NCBI GenBank assembly: GCA_025464045.1
Contig: JAODBQ010000387.1
Coordinates: 1 to 12,608, forward strand
Source of the DNA: Ilumatobacteraceae bacterium
GTDB lineage: Bacteria; Actinomycetota; Acidimicrobiia; Acidimicrobiales; Ilumatobacteraceae
Direction: 5' to 3'
DNA: 12,608 nucleotides
In this document: one piece after another, positions 1 through 5,671 of the stretch
Layout: every line of letters starts with the position of its first letter
Position numbering within the stretch: position 1 is the stretch's first letter
Made by a program: the position numbers and the translations under genes
The notes under the pieces: model-generated
The model's input: the letters and a program-made list of their open reading frames with translations, nothing else
Told to the model about the DNA's origin: nothing
Database searches by the model: none

Positions 1-1
1 C

Positions 2-139
2 GGCACGATGCTCGACGTCGACGAGGCGCACGATCTCGAAGACGTCGCCGACGACGATCCGCTCGTCGGCGAGCACCACCTCTACGGCTACCTGTCGTAC
101 CTGCTCGACGCCGCGGTACGGGCGTTCAGCGGCAGCTGA
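2..139 (+). CDS. C-terminal end of an unidentified protein (5' partial)
   Basis: An open frame entering from the left edge (first full codon at base 2) ends at TGA 137-139 and supplies the last 45 residues of a protein. The tail is acidic (many Asp/Glu) and finishes with a short hydrophobic, possibly helical stretch, LYGYLSYLLDAAVRAF. Codon third positions are almost all G or C, as in neighbouring genes, which supports real coding. No family can be recognised from so short a piece. The gene converges on the substrate-binding protein gene ending at 182, and its stop codon lies inside a strong hairpin (114-151). Confidence 0.6.
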   Translation, partial: GTMLDVDEAHDLEDVADDDPLVGEHHLYGYLSYLLDAAVRAFSGS

Positions 140-151
140 ACGCCCGTACCG
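114..151. terminator. Bidirectional terminator-like hairpin spanning a stop codon
   Basis: Bases 114-130 and 135-151 are perfectly complementary (17 bp) around the 4-base loop GGCA. The arm core is GGTACGGGCGTTCAG. The stop codon TGA 137-139 of the plus-strand gene is within the right arm, and the minus-strand gene ends 31 bases away at 182. Neither side has a T-run, so this is not a textbook rho-independent terminator. The position between convergent genes makes it the likely shared transcription end or 3'-protecting structure. Confidence 0.7.
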
Positions 152-181
152 GCGGGCACCGAGGGTGTGCTGCGGCTGCGG

Positions 182-1249
182 CTACGGGGCCGGGAGCGTG
201 GCGACGAACTCCTTGGCGACCACGTCGGGTGCCTTCTTGTCGACCTCGATCTCCACCATCAGCTTCTTGAGCATGTCGGTGTCCAACTTCGAGGACACGC
301 CGTTGACGACGGTGAGCACCTCGGGGGTGGCGATGTCCTTGGTCATCAACGGCAGGACTGCCTCGTTCGGCACGATCGTCTTGTCGTCGTCGAGCGCAAC
401 GAAGTTGTTCGTGGTGATGACCGACATCGTCGAGAAGAGGTTGCCGCAGTCGACCTCGTTCGCGGTCAGCGCCGCCGGGATGTCGCCGATCTTCAGCGGC
501 ACGAAGTCCTTGAACGTCGCGTTGTACAAGGTCTTGAACCCGACCAGGCCGAACGGCGAACGCGTCTCGAACTCCGGCGGCGCACCGATCGTGATCTGGT
601 CGGCGACCTTGGCCAGGTCGCTGAGCGTCTTCAGCGAGTACTTGCTGGCGATCGCCGACGTGCAGACGATGACGTCCTTGTCCTCGGCGGTGGACGGCGT
701 GCCGACCACGAGGTTCGACGGCAACGCGGCCTGGAGCGCGGTGACCTGCTCGGCGATGTTCTTGGCGGTCGGCGTCGCGTTCGGATCCTTCAGGCGGATC
801 ACGTAGCTCAGCAGCGAGTTGGTGTACTCCGGCACGAGGTCGATCTCGGGGGGCGTCGCGCTGATCGCCTTGTAGTACACCTCGCGGGCGCCGATGGACG
901 GCTTGCGGTCGACGGTGTAGCCCGCCTTCTCGAGCTGCTGGCCGTAGATCTCCATCAACAGCTGGTTCTCCGGGAAGTCCGCGGAACCGACCACGATCTT
1001 CGGCTTGCTGCCCGACGCCGGTGTGGACCCGGCCGCACCGGTGGTCCCAGGAGCCGCGGTGGTGGCGCTCGAGTCGGCGCTCGATCCGGTGGTCGTGCTC
1101 GCCGCGCCGGTCGTCGCAGTGGCGGCCGTCGTCGGAGCCGCGGTGGACGAGCTCGACTTCGTGTCCGAGCCGCACGCGACCAGCGCCAGTGCCGAGACGG
1201 CGAGCGCGGCGAACACGGTGACGCGTCGCTTCGAGTGCTCGTACTTCAT
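182..1249 (-). CDS. Osmoprotectant-type ABC transporter substrate-binding lipoprotein (OpuAC/ProX-like)
   Basis: A 355-residue extracytoplasmic solute receptor, anchored to the outer face of the membrane, that would deliver a quaternary-amine osmolyte to the permeases encoded just upstream. Residues 1-26 form a lipoprotein signal ending in the lipobox LVAC with Cys26. Residues 27 to about 82 are an unusually long Ser/Thr/Ala-rich linker. From about residue 84 the sequence follows the OpuAC family: VVGSADFPENQLLMEIYGQ, the IGAREV segment, and EIDLVPEYTNSLLSY, which resembles the EIDLYPEYTGT hinge region of OpuCC/YehZ-type proteins. The ATG at 1249 is fixed by an excellent ribosome binding site, AAGGGGAGG, with 5-base spacing. 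It is the last gene of the importer operon, separated from permease 2 by 96 bp. The exact ligand (betaine, choline, carnitine) cannot be read from the sequence. Confidence 0.93.
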   Translation of the reverse strand: MKYEHSKRRVTVFAALAVSALALVACGSDTKSSSSTAAPTTAATATTGAASTTTGSSADSSATTAAPGTTGAAGSTPASGSKPKIVVGSADFPENQLLMEIYGQQLEKAGYTVDRKPSIGAREVYYKAISATPPEIDLVPEYTNSLLSYVIRLKDPNATPTAKNIAEQVTALQAALPSNLVVGTPSTAEDKDVIVCTSAIASKYSLKTLSDLAKVADQITIGAPPEFETRSPFGLVGFKTLYNATFKDFVPLKIGDIPAALTANEVDCGNLFSTMSVITTNNFVALDDDKTIVPNEAVLPLMTKDIATPEVLTVVNGVSSKLDTDMLKKLMVEIEVDKKAPDVVAKEFVATLPAP

Positions 1250-1254
1250 GGTTT

Positions 1255-1263
1255 CCTCCCCTT
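1255..1263 (-). promoter_or_regulatory. Strong Shine-Dalgarno site for the substrate-binding protein
   Basis: On the minus strand AAGGGGAGG lies five bases before ATG 1249. It is among the best ribosome binding sites in the window and fits the usual need for more receptor than membrane subunits. Confidence 0.8.
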
Positions 1264-1314
1264 GGGTGCGGACCTGACTGCATTCAGATGACTGGACACG
1301 ACCCGCGGGCCGGA

Positions 1315-1333
1315 GGCGCCGATCATCGACGCC
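1315..1333 (-). promoter_or_regulatory. Intercistronic hairpin between permease 2 and substrate-binding protein
   Basis: Bases 1315-1322 pair with 1326-1333 around a TCA loop. On the minus-strand transcript this is an 8-bp stem with one G-U pair. It lies just after the permease 2 stop (1346). The rest of the 96-bp gap (1250-1345) holds a CCCGCGGG palindrome, a repeated CAGTCA on the minus strand and the ribosome binding site. I see no TANNNT promoter next to the start codon. The hairpin could stabilise or partly attenuate the message. Confidence 0.4.
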
Positions 1334-1345
1334 GTTGGGGGGACG

Positions 1346-2071
1346 TCATCGCGCGCTATTTCCGACCAACGTTATCGACTTTCGTGACCGCAGTTGCTTC
1401 CCGATCCGGGCCACGCGCAAACCCGGCGAGACGAGGCGCCGCTGCAGCACCGCGAACGCCGCCTCGACGAGGAGCACGATCGCGATGATCGCGATCGACG
1501 CGCCGTAGACGATGTAGTAGCGCTGCGTGCCATAGCCACTGAAGATGAACACGCCGAGCCCGCCCTGGCCCTTCACGCCGAGCACGGTGGCGGTGGCGAT
1601 CACCTGGTTCGCCGCGCTGCGCATCCCGGCGAGGATCAGCGGCAGCGCGCACGGGGCCTCCACCTTCGTCAGCACCTGGAAGCCGGTGAGCCCCACCCCC
1701 TCCGCAGCGTCGCGGGTCTGCGGATCGACGTTGGCGATGCCCGCGGCGGTGTTCAGCATGATCGGCGGCAGGGCGAGGATCGCCAGCGCCAGCAGGAGCG
1801 GCCACAGCGTGAGCGGGCGCCAGATGAACAGCAGCGAGACCACGCCGTAGGTCGGCACCGCACGGAGCACGTTGGCCGTGGAGGAGGCGACGAAGCGGCC
1901 CTTGCCCGTGTGCCCGATGATCAGGCCGATCGGGAACGCGATGACGAACGCGACGCCGAGCGCGGCGCCCGAGTACTCCAGGTGCTCGACGACGCGCGCG
2001 ACGATGCCGCGGTTGCCCCACCAGTTGCCCGAGTCGAACAGCCACTGCACGCCCTCGACGAGCACGCTCAT
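1346..2071 (-). CDS. Osmoprotectant ABC transporter permease 2
   Basis: Integral membrane subunit of the quaternary-amine importer, 241 residues with about five hydrophobic segments (roughly 35-54, 74-87, 88-110, 143-163 and 188-210). The cytoplasmic coupling loop that docks on the ATPase is visible at residues 121-144 as DAAEGVGLTG followed by EAPCALPLILAG, the binding-protein-dependent permease signature. The start is set at ATG 2071-2069 because it overlaps the TGA of permease 1 (ATGA), a classical translational-coupling arrangement. A 12-codon longer version starting at 2107 would overlap permease 1 further and adds residues atypical of the family. No independent ribosome binding site is evident. 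It is not a duplicate of permease 1, so the importer has two different membrane subunits, as in the OpuC and YehZYXW systems. Confidence 0.93.
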   Translation of the reverse strand: MSVLVEGVQWLFDSGNWWGNRGIVARVVEHLEYSGAALGVAFVIAFPIGLIIGHTGKGRFVASSTANVLRAVPTYGVVSLLFIWRPLTLWPLLLALAILALPPIMLNTAAGIANVDPQTRDAAEGVGLTGFQVLTKVEAPCALPLILAGMRSAANQVIATATVLGVKGQGGLGVFIFSGYGTQRYYIVYGASIAIIAIVLLVEAAFAVLQRRLVSPGLRVARIGKQLRSRKSITLVGNSAR

Positions 2072-2751
2072 GCGGTGCGCGCCCGGGTCCACGGGGTGAG
2101 CAGCCACCCCGCGGTGAGCAGCAGTGCATCGGCGACGAGCGCGAGGAGGACCACCGCGATGACGCCGGAGGTGAGCTCGACGTCGATGCCGCGATCGATG
2201 CCGTCGGCGAACATCCGTCCGAGCGCGCCCTTGCCGATCGCGCCGCCGACGGTGATCAGCGAGATCGTGCTCACCGCGGCGAGCCGCATCCCGGCGATGA
2301 TCGTCGGGATCGCCAACGGCAGCTCGACGCCGGCGAACTGCCGCAGCCGTCCGTAGCCGAGGCCGGTGGCCGCATCGGTGACGTTGCGCGGCACGGCACG
2401 CAGCCCCTCGACGATGTTGCGCACGAGGATGACGAGTGTGTAGAGCGCCATCGCGACGATGATCGGCTTGTCGTTCGTGTACCCGAGGAACGGTCCCAGC
2501 AGTGCGAAGAGCGCGAGCGACGGGATCGCGTAGACCACGTTCGTCATCGCCAGGATCGGCGGGTACAGCACCGGCCGGCGATGGGACAGGTAGGCGATCG
2601 GGAACGCGAACAGCACACCGAGCGCGAGCGCGATCAGGGTGAACCTGATGTGCTCCGCGGTGTAGTAGCGGATGACGTCCCAGTTCCCCGACAGCTGCGG
2701 CCCGTTCCAGTACGGCGGGTTGCCCGCGAACCGCGTTGCAGCACCCCTCAT
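2068..2751 (-). CDS. Osmoprotectant ABC transporter permease 1
   Basis: First membrane subunit of the importer, 227 residues. Hydrophobic segments lie near residues 35-55, 61-90, 96-113, 144-170 and 193-219. The ATPase-docking EAA-type loop is at residues 126-149 (DAATGLGYGRLRQFAG, then ELPLAIP). A short, polar N-terminus with aromatic residues precedes the first segment. The ATG at 2751 has a strong ribosome binding site, GGAGGAG, seven bases upstream. It follows the ATPase gene by 72 bp on the same strand and overlaps permease 2 by 4 bp, so the two permeases should be made in equal amounts. Assignment to the glycine betaine/choline class rests on similarity of both permeases and on the OpuAC receptor and CBS-tailed ATPase in the same operon. 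Confidence 0.93.
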   Translation of the reverse strand: MRGAATRFAGNPPYWNGPQLSGNWDVIRYYTAEHIRFTLIALALGVLFAFPIAYLSHRRPVLYPPILAMTNVVYAIPSLALFALLGPFLGYTNDKPIIVAMALYTLVILVRNIVEGLRAVPRNVTDAATGLGYGRLRQFAGVELPLAIPTIIAGMRLAAVSTISLITVGGAIGKGALGRMFADGIDRGIDVELTSGVIAVVLLALVADALLLTAGWLLTPWTRARTA

Positions 2752-2758
2752 CGCAGGA

Positions 2759-2765
2759 CTCCTCC
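2759..2765 (-). promoter_or_regulatory. Shine-Dalgarno site for permease 1
   Basis: GGAGGAG on the minus strand, seven bases before ATG 2751. This fixes the start of permease 1. Confidence 0.75.
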
Positions 2766-2823
2766 GTCGTTCACTGCAGGTGCCCTGCGGCCTTCGGCGC
2801 CCGCTGCGGCGTCGCGGCAGGCG

Positions 2824-3852
2824 TCACGCAGCAGCCTCGATCGACGCGAGCGAGAGGTCGTCGAGCGTGCTCACCCCGGTGGCCACGCCATGGTCGTCGA
2901 CGTGGATCGCGGCACCGGACTCGCTGGCCAGCGCGGCCTCGAGCACCGCCCGGGCCGTCGCGCCCGGCCGCACCGGGGTGATCACCTCGGTGGTCACCGG
3001 CGCGCCGCGACGGCACCACCCGGTCGGCCGGCCGGCGCCGTCGAGCACGACTTCCCAGTCGCTCGGCAGGTCCGCCAGACGACGCTGGTTGACCGCCGAC
3101 GCGGGCAGCAGCCCGAGCAGCTTCACCTGCCGGTCCGCGCCCATGAAGTCGGCGACGAACAGGTCCGTCGGGTGGGCGAGGACGTCCTTGGGTGTCCCGA
3201 TCTGGGCGAGCACCCCGCCGGTGCGCAGCACGGCGATCTGCGTGCCGACGGTGATCGCCTCGTCCACGTCGTGGGTGACGAAGACCACCGTCTTGCCGAG
3301 CTCGCGCTGCAGCCGGGCGAACTCCACCTGCAGCTGGGCCCGCACGATCGGGTCGACCGCGCCGAAGGGTTCGTCCATCAGCAGCACGGGTGGATCAGCG
3401 GCGAGCGCGCGGGCGACGCCGACGCGCTGCTGCTGGCCGCCGCTGAGCTGCGCCGGGTAGCGATCGGACATCGAGTCGTCGAGACCGAACAGCTCGAGCA
3501 GCTCCATCGCCCTGCTCCGCGACCGGCGGCGGTCCCAGCCGAGCAACCTCGGCACGGTCGTGACGTTGTCGATCACGGTGCGGTGCGGGAACAGCCCTGC
3601 CTGCTGGATGACATAGCCGATGCCACGGCGCAGCTCGTGCACGTCGAGGCTGCGCACGTCGCGCCCGTCGATCGAGATCGTGCCGCGCGTCGGCTCGATC
3701 AGCCGGTTGATCATCCGCAGCGTGGTCGTCTTGCCCGAGCCCGAGGTGCCGAGCAGCGCGAGGACCTCGCCCGTGGGCAGTTCGAGAGAGAGCTCGTCCA
3801 CCGCCACCGTTCCATCGGGGAACTGCTTGGTCACCCGATCCAGCTGGATCAT
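2824..3852 (-). CDS. Osmoprotectant ABC transporter ATPase with CBS-like tail (OpuCA/ProV-like)
   Basis: Cytoplasmic ATPase of the importer, 342 residues. All nucleotide-binding motifs are intact: Walker A GTSGSGKTT (35-43), Q-loop Gln83-Gln84, signature LSGGQQQR (136-143), Walker B VLLMDEP (156-162), D-loop GAVDP (164-168) and switch His194. The segment VDELSLELPTGEVLALLG is typical of the betaine/proline ATPases. After about residue 245 comes a regulatory tail. VVLDGAGRPTGW (268-279) looks like the end of a worn first CBS unit, and residues 287-335 form a better second CBS-like unit. In OpuA/OpuC relatives such domains sense ionic strength or cyclic di-AMP, so osmotic gating is plausible. 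A TAGGCT element exactly six bases before ATG 3852 suggests a leaderless transcript of its own, separate from degV. Confidence 0.95.
   Translation of the reverse strand: MIQLDRVTKQFPDGTVAVDELSLELPTGEVLALLGTSGSGKTTTLRMINRLIEPTRGTISIDGRDVRSLDVHELRRGIGYVIQQAGLFPHRTVIDNVTTVPRLLGWDRRRSRSRAMELLELFGLDDSMSDRYPAQLSGGQQQRVGVARALAADPPVLLMDEPFGAVDPIVRAQLQVEFARLQRELGKTVVFVTHDVDEAITVGTQIAVLRTGGVLAQIGTPKDVLAHPTDLFVADFMGADRQVKLLGLLPASAVNQRRLADLPSDWEVVLDGAGRPTGWCRRGAPVTTEVITPVRPGATARAVLEAALASESGAAIHVDDHGVATGVSTLDDLSLASIEAAA
3837..3850. promoter_or_regulatory. Perfect 14-bp palindrome at the ATPase start, possible operator
   Basis: GATCCAGCTGGATC is its own reverse complement and covers codons 1-6 of the ATPase gene, immediately after the predicted transcription start. 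Two further copies of the half-site CATCCAGCTG (minus strand) stand in tandem at 3911-3930. A dimeric regulator could use these, but codons 2-5 (Ile-Gln-Leu-Asp) also give this sequence by chance more easily than random DNA would. Confidence 0.3.
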
Positions 3853-3858
3853 CCGTGC

Positions 3859-3864
3859 AGCCTA
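3859..3864 (-). promoter_or_regulatory. -10 element TAGGCT, leaderless start of the ATPase operon
   Basis: TAGGCT on the minus strand is followed by GCACGG and then ATG 3852. The spacing places the transcription start at the A of the start codon. No clear -35 element is visible, as is common for leaderless actinobacterial promoters. Confidence 0.5.
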
Positions 3865-3910
3865 GGCGGGCGCCGTGCGCCGGGCGTCCTGGCCGGACCC
3901 CGCGCTGGCG

Positions 3911-3930
3911 CAGCTGGATGCAGCTGGATG
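3911..3930. repeat. Tandem duplication of a 10-mer, CAGCTGGATG twice
   Basis: Two adjacent exact copies of CAGCTGGATG (plus strand) lie in the 92-bp gap between degV and the ATPase gene. A third copy with one change (CAGCTGGATC) is at 3841-3850 in the ATPase start. The repeats sit about 47-66 bases upstream of the proposed -10 element, where an activator or repressor could bind. Confidence 0.6.
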
Positions 3931-3944
3931 CGGATCCGTGCGGG

Positions 3945-4733
3945 TCAGCCGGCCGGGAACGCGAAGCAGCCGACGGTGCCCGGACGCATCCGCTGCGCCA
4001 TCCCGGCGCCGATGCGGTAGCGGATGAGCTCGATCGGCCGGCCGACGGCACGCAGGGCGAGCTCGAGCTCGTCGGCGAGCGGCAGCGCCTCCTTGGCACC
4101 GGCGCCGACACCGATCCGCAGCGCGCCGGCACGACCGAGCACGTGACCGGCCATCGCCTCGACGGCGTGCGCCGTGGTGAGCGCGCACGTGATCGCGTCG
4201 ACGCCCTCACCGATCCCGCTGGCGACGTAGATGCCGACGTCGGGGGCCGCCGGGTTGATGGCGAAGACGTGGTCGACGTTGGCGACGAGCGTGTCGAGCA
4301 TCTCGACCACCCCCTCCACCGACGCGCCGCCGAGCGCGGCGTCGGCCGCCGCCCAGGCGCAGCAGCCGACGCCGAAGCTCACCGAGCCGCAGTCGACGAT
4401 CCGCACCGGCACCGGCGCCGACCTGGTGGCCAGGCGAGCGGCGTGGAGCGCGTTGCAGTCGGCGAGGCTGGAGTGGATCGAGACGATCGACGAGCAGCCG
4501 CGCTCGGCGAGCGCCTCGTAGGCGACGGCGCACTGGCCGGGACTCGGCTGGGCGACGGTCAGCTCGTCGCCCTCGTCGGCGAACATGGCGTACAGCTGAT
4601 CGACGTCGAGGTCGATGCCCTCGAGGAACTCCCGACCACCCACCGTGACCGTCAGCGGCACCACCTCGATGCCCAACCGCGCAGCGAGGGATGCAGGCAG
4701 CTGCGAGCCCGAGTCCGTGCAGATGCCGATCAC
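3945..4733 (-). CDS. DegV family protein (fatty-acid-binding, FakB-like)
   Basis: A 262-residue cytoplasmic protein of the DegV fold. Family members bind a fatty acid and, as FakB, present it to a kinase for phospholipid synthesis. Visible family landmarks are TDSGSQLP near the N-terminus (6-13), VVPLTVTVGGREF (25-37), GIDL, the AQPSPGQ loop (61-67) and SIHSSLA (85-91), the Ser-rich turn that normally contacts the lipid carboxylate. The usual C-terminal His-x-Gly-Pro-Gly is altered here to a segment reading QRMRPG, so binding may differ. The GTG start at 4733 is chosen because it gives the family's N-terminus directly and overlaps the stop of a tiny upstream ORF (GTGA). A TTG at 4781 would lie upstream of the likely transcription start. 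It is followed 92 bp later by the transporter operon; a functional link is not evident. Confidence 0.85.
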   Translation of the reverse strand: MIGICTDSGSQLPASLAARLGIEVVPLTVTVGGREFLEGIDLDVDQLYAMFADEGDELTVAQPSPGQCAVAYEALAERGCSSIVSIHSSLADCNALHAARLATRSAPVPVRIVDCGSVSFGVGCCAWAAADAALGGASVEGVVEMLDTLVANVDHVFAINPAAPDVGIYVASGIGEGVDAITCALTTAHAVEAMAGHVLGRAGALRIGVGAGAKEALPLADELELALRAVGRPIELIRYRIGAGMAQRMRPGTVGCFAFPAG

Positions 4734-4765
4734 GAGCCGCGTCGCGTTTCCCGTCCGGCGCGCAT
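4730..4765 (-). CDS. 11-codon leaderless leader ORF (MRAGRETRRGS) coupled to degV
   Basis: ATG 4765-4763 opens an 11-codon frame whose TGA (4732-4730) overlaps the GTG start of degV as GTGA. The ATG is exactly six bases after a TACCGT element, the same architecture as five larger genes here, so it should be the first codon of the message. The peptide has four Arg. It may act only to bring ribosomes to the degV start. Alternatively, a sequencing indel could have split a longer degV N-terminus. Confidence 0.4.
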   Translation of the reverse strand: MRAGRETRRGS

Positions 4766-4771
4766 GTGAAC

Positions 4772-4777
4772 ACGGTA
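4772..4777 (-). promoter_or_regulatory. -10 element TACCGT upstream of the degV leader ORF
   Basis: TACCGT on the minus strand, then GTTCAC, then ATG 4765. It is identical in hexamer and spacing to the element before engB. No convincing -35 hexamer is present. Confidence 0.45.
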
Positions 4778-4868
4778 ACAAGCGGTGATTTCGCCGCCGC
4801 CAGGTGCGAGCAGTTGCGCGGATGTTGTAATCAACGCGATGCGGCGAACGACGCCGCAGAGACCGCCC

Positions 4869-5297
4869 TCAGTCGCCGGCCAACGCCACCAACCAGCCCG
4901 GCAGACGGCTCGGCGCCCCTGAACTGCGCACACATCCGTGCACCGTGACACCGGTGGCGCAGACGTCACCGCTCTCCGTGAGGAGGTACGTCATCTGGAA
5001 CGTGGTCCGGGTGGCGAGGGCCAGGCGCAGGTGCACGTCCACTTCGTCATCGAACCGCAATGGACGGCGGTAGCGCAGGAAGCACTCCAGCACCGCGATG
5101 TCGAGCCCGTCGCGGCGCCACTCGGCGTACGGATGACCGACGTGGCGCAGGAAGGCGACGCGCGCCTCCTCCAGGTAGGGCAGGTAGCTGGCGTGGTGGA
5201 CGATGCCCATCGCATCGGTCTCGGAGAACCGCACCCGCAGACGGTGGGCGAACGGGTAGCTCGTGGCGTCGAGCGATGGCTCCGCGGCGAGACGCAC
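4869..5297 (-). CDS. Acyl-CoA thioesterase, 4HBT/YbgC hotdog family
   Basis: A 142-residue single hotdog-fold protein likely to hydrolyse an acyl-CoA or aryl-CoA thioester in the cytoplasm. The active-site motif is clear at residues 24-46: RFSETDAMGIVHH, then YLPYLEEAR, with Asp28 as the expected catalytic residue and Tyr38 and the Glu43-Glu44 pair in the usual helix. LRYRRPLRFDDEVDVHLRL and the TGVTVHGCV strand match the conserved beta-sheet. Length is normal for the family (130-150). GTG 5297 was chosen because TACGTT stands exactly six bases before it; an extended form from TTG 5339 adds 14 unconserved residues. It lies 135 bp upstream of degV on the same strand. The substrate is not predictable. 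Confidence 0.87.
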   Translation of the reverse strand: MRLAAEPSLDATSYPFAHRLRVRFSETDAMGIVHHASYLPYLEEARVAFLRHVGHPYAEWRRDGLDIAVLECFLRYRRPLRFDDEVDVHLRLALATRTTFQMTYLLTESGDVCATGVTVHGCVRSSGAPSRLPGWLVALAGD

Positions 5298-5303
5298 CCG
5301 AGC

Positions 5304-5309
5304 AACGTA
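5304..5309 (-). promoter_or_regulatory. -10 element TACGTT, leaderless start of the thioesterase gene
   Basis: TACGTT on the minus strand, then GCTCGG, then GTG 5297. The six-base spacing supports both the start choice and leaderless translation. Confidence 0.5.
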
Positions 5310-5368
5310 CCCTGCGGTTCGACCTACCCGAGGGCGCAATCGTCTGGCCGGTTCGCGGGAGGGGCTGC

Positions 5369-5374
5369 TAGTGT
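5369..5374 (+). promoter_or_regulatory. Possible -10 element of the tRNA-Glu/Asp promoter
   Basis: TAGTGT lies 31 bases before the first base of tRNA-Glu, in the only non-coding stretch ahead of the cluster (5340-5405). A matching -35 hexamer is not clear, so this is tentative. Confidence 0.35.
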
Positions 5375-5405
5375 CGTGCCGCTCTCAATCGGAGCCGTCC
5401 CGCAT

Positions 5406-5478
5406 GCCCCCATCGTCTAGTGGCCTAGGACACCACCCTTTCAAGGTGGCGGCACGGGTTCGAATCCCGTTGGGGGTG
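5406..5478 (+). tRNA. tRNA-Glu (anticodon TTC)
   Basis: A 73-base cloverleaf. The acceptor stem GCCCCCA pairs with TGGGGGT, with a G-T first pair. The anticodon stem CCACC/GGTGG encloses CTTTCAA, giving anticodon TTC at 5440-5442. The T arm is CGGGTTCGAATCCCG. The discriminator is G5478. The CCA tail is not encoded (next bases CTC), so it must be added afterwards. The sequence closely resembles actinobacterial tRNA-Glu. Confidence 0.97.
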
Positions 5479-5501
5479 CTCGACCTCGCTGGTCACAGCC
5501 T

Positions 5502-5574
5502 GGTCCCGTGGTGAAGTGGAGTTCACGCCGGCCTGTCAAGCCGGAGGTCGCGGGTTCGAACCCCGTCGGGACCG
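5502..5574 (+). tRNA. tRNA-Asp (anticodon GTC)
   Basis: A 73-base cloverleaf 23 bases after tRNA-Glu. The acceptor GGTCCCG/CGGGACC is perfect and the D stem is GTGA/TCAC. The anticodon stem CCGGC/GCCGG encloses CTGTCAA (anticodon GTC at 5535-5537). The T arm is GCGGGTTCGAACCCCGT and the discriminator is G5574. CCA is not encoded. It is probably co-transcribed with tRNA-Glu and ended by the hairpin at 5577-5600. Confidence 0.97.
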
Positions 5575-5576
5575 CT

Positions 5577-5600
5577 CGACCGTCTCTCCGGAGACGGTCG
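5577..5600 (+). terminator. Terminator-like hairpin after tRNA-Asp
   Basis: CGACCGTCTC (5577-5586) pairs perfectly with GAGACGGTCG (5591-5600) around TCCG, starting two bases after tRNA-Asp. The 10-bp GC-rich stem with a tight loop fits a terminator, although no T-run follows. Its position implies that tRNA-Phe has a separate promoter or is reached by read-through. Confidence 0.6.
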
Positions 5601-5609
5601 CTCGCGAAA

Positions 5610-5645
5610 GCAACACCGTACGAATGCAACACCGTGCGCGCACGG
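5610..5645. repeat. Direct 10-mer repeat and 14-bp palindrome before tRNA-Phe
   Basis: GCAACACCGT occurs at 5610-5619 and 5626-5635. The perfect palindrome CCGTGCGCGCACGG follows at 5632-5645, overlapping the second copy. This is the only structure seen in the 97-base spacer between tRNA-Asp and tRNA-Phe; a standard promoter is not obvious there. Confidence 0.6.
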
Positions 5646-5671
5646 CACGGTAGGAACACAGCAGTGCACAC

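Noticed and set aside
2071..2107. Upstream start of permease 2 (12 extra residues)
   Set aside because: The ATGA overlap at 2068-2071 gives a better coupled start and the family-like N-terminus; the longer form adds a His/Pro-rich piece encoded inside permease 1.
2581..4020. Long plus-strand open frame opposite the ATPase gene
   Set aside because: It is Arg/His-rich with no family features and lies antisense to a gene with every ABC ATPase motif. It is a by-product of strong GC codon bias.
4734..4868. Possible gene or riboswitch in the 135-bp gap between the thioesterase and degV
   Set aside because: A plus-strand 27-codon frame from ATG 4838 and an AT-richer GTTGTAATCAAC patch are present, but there is no conserved fold or coding signal beyond the leader ORF described.
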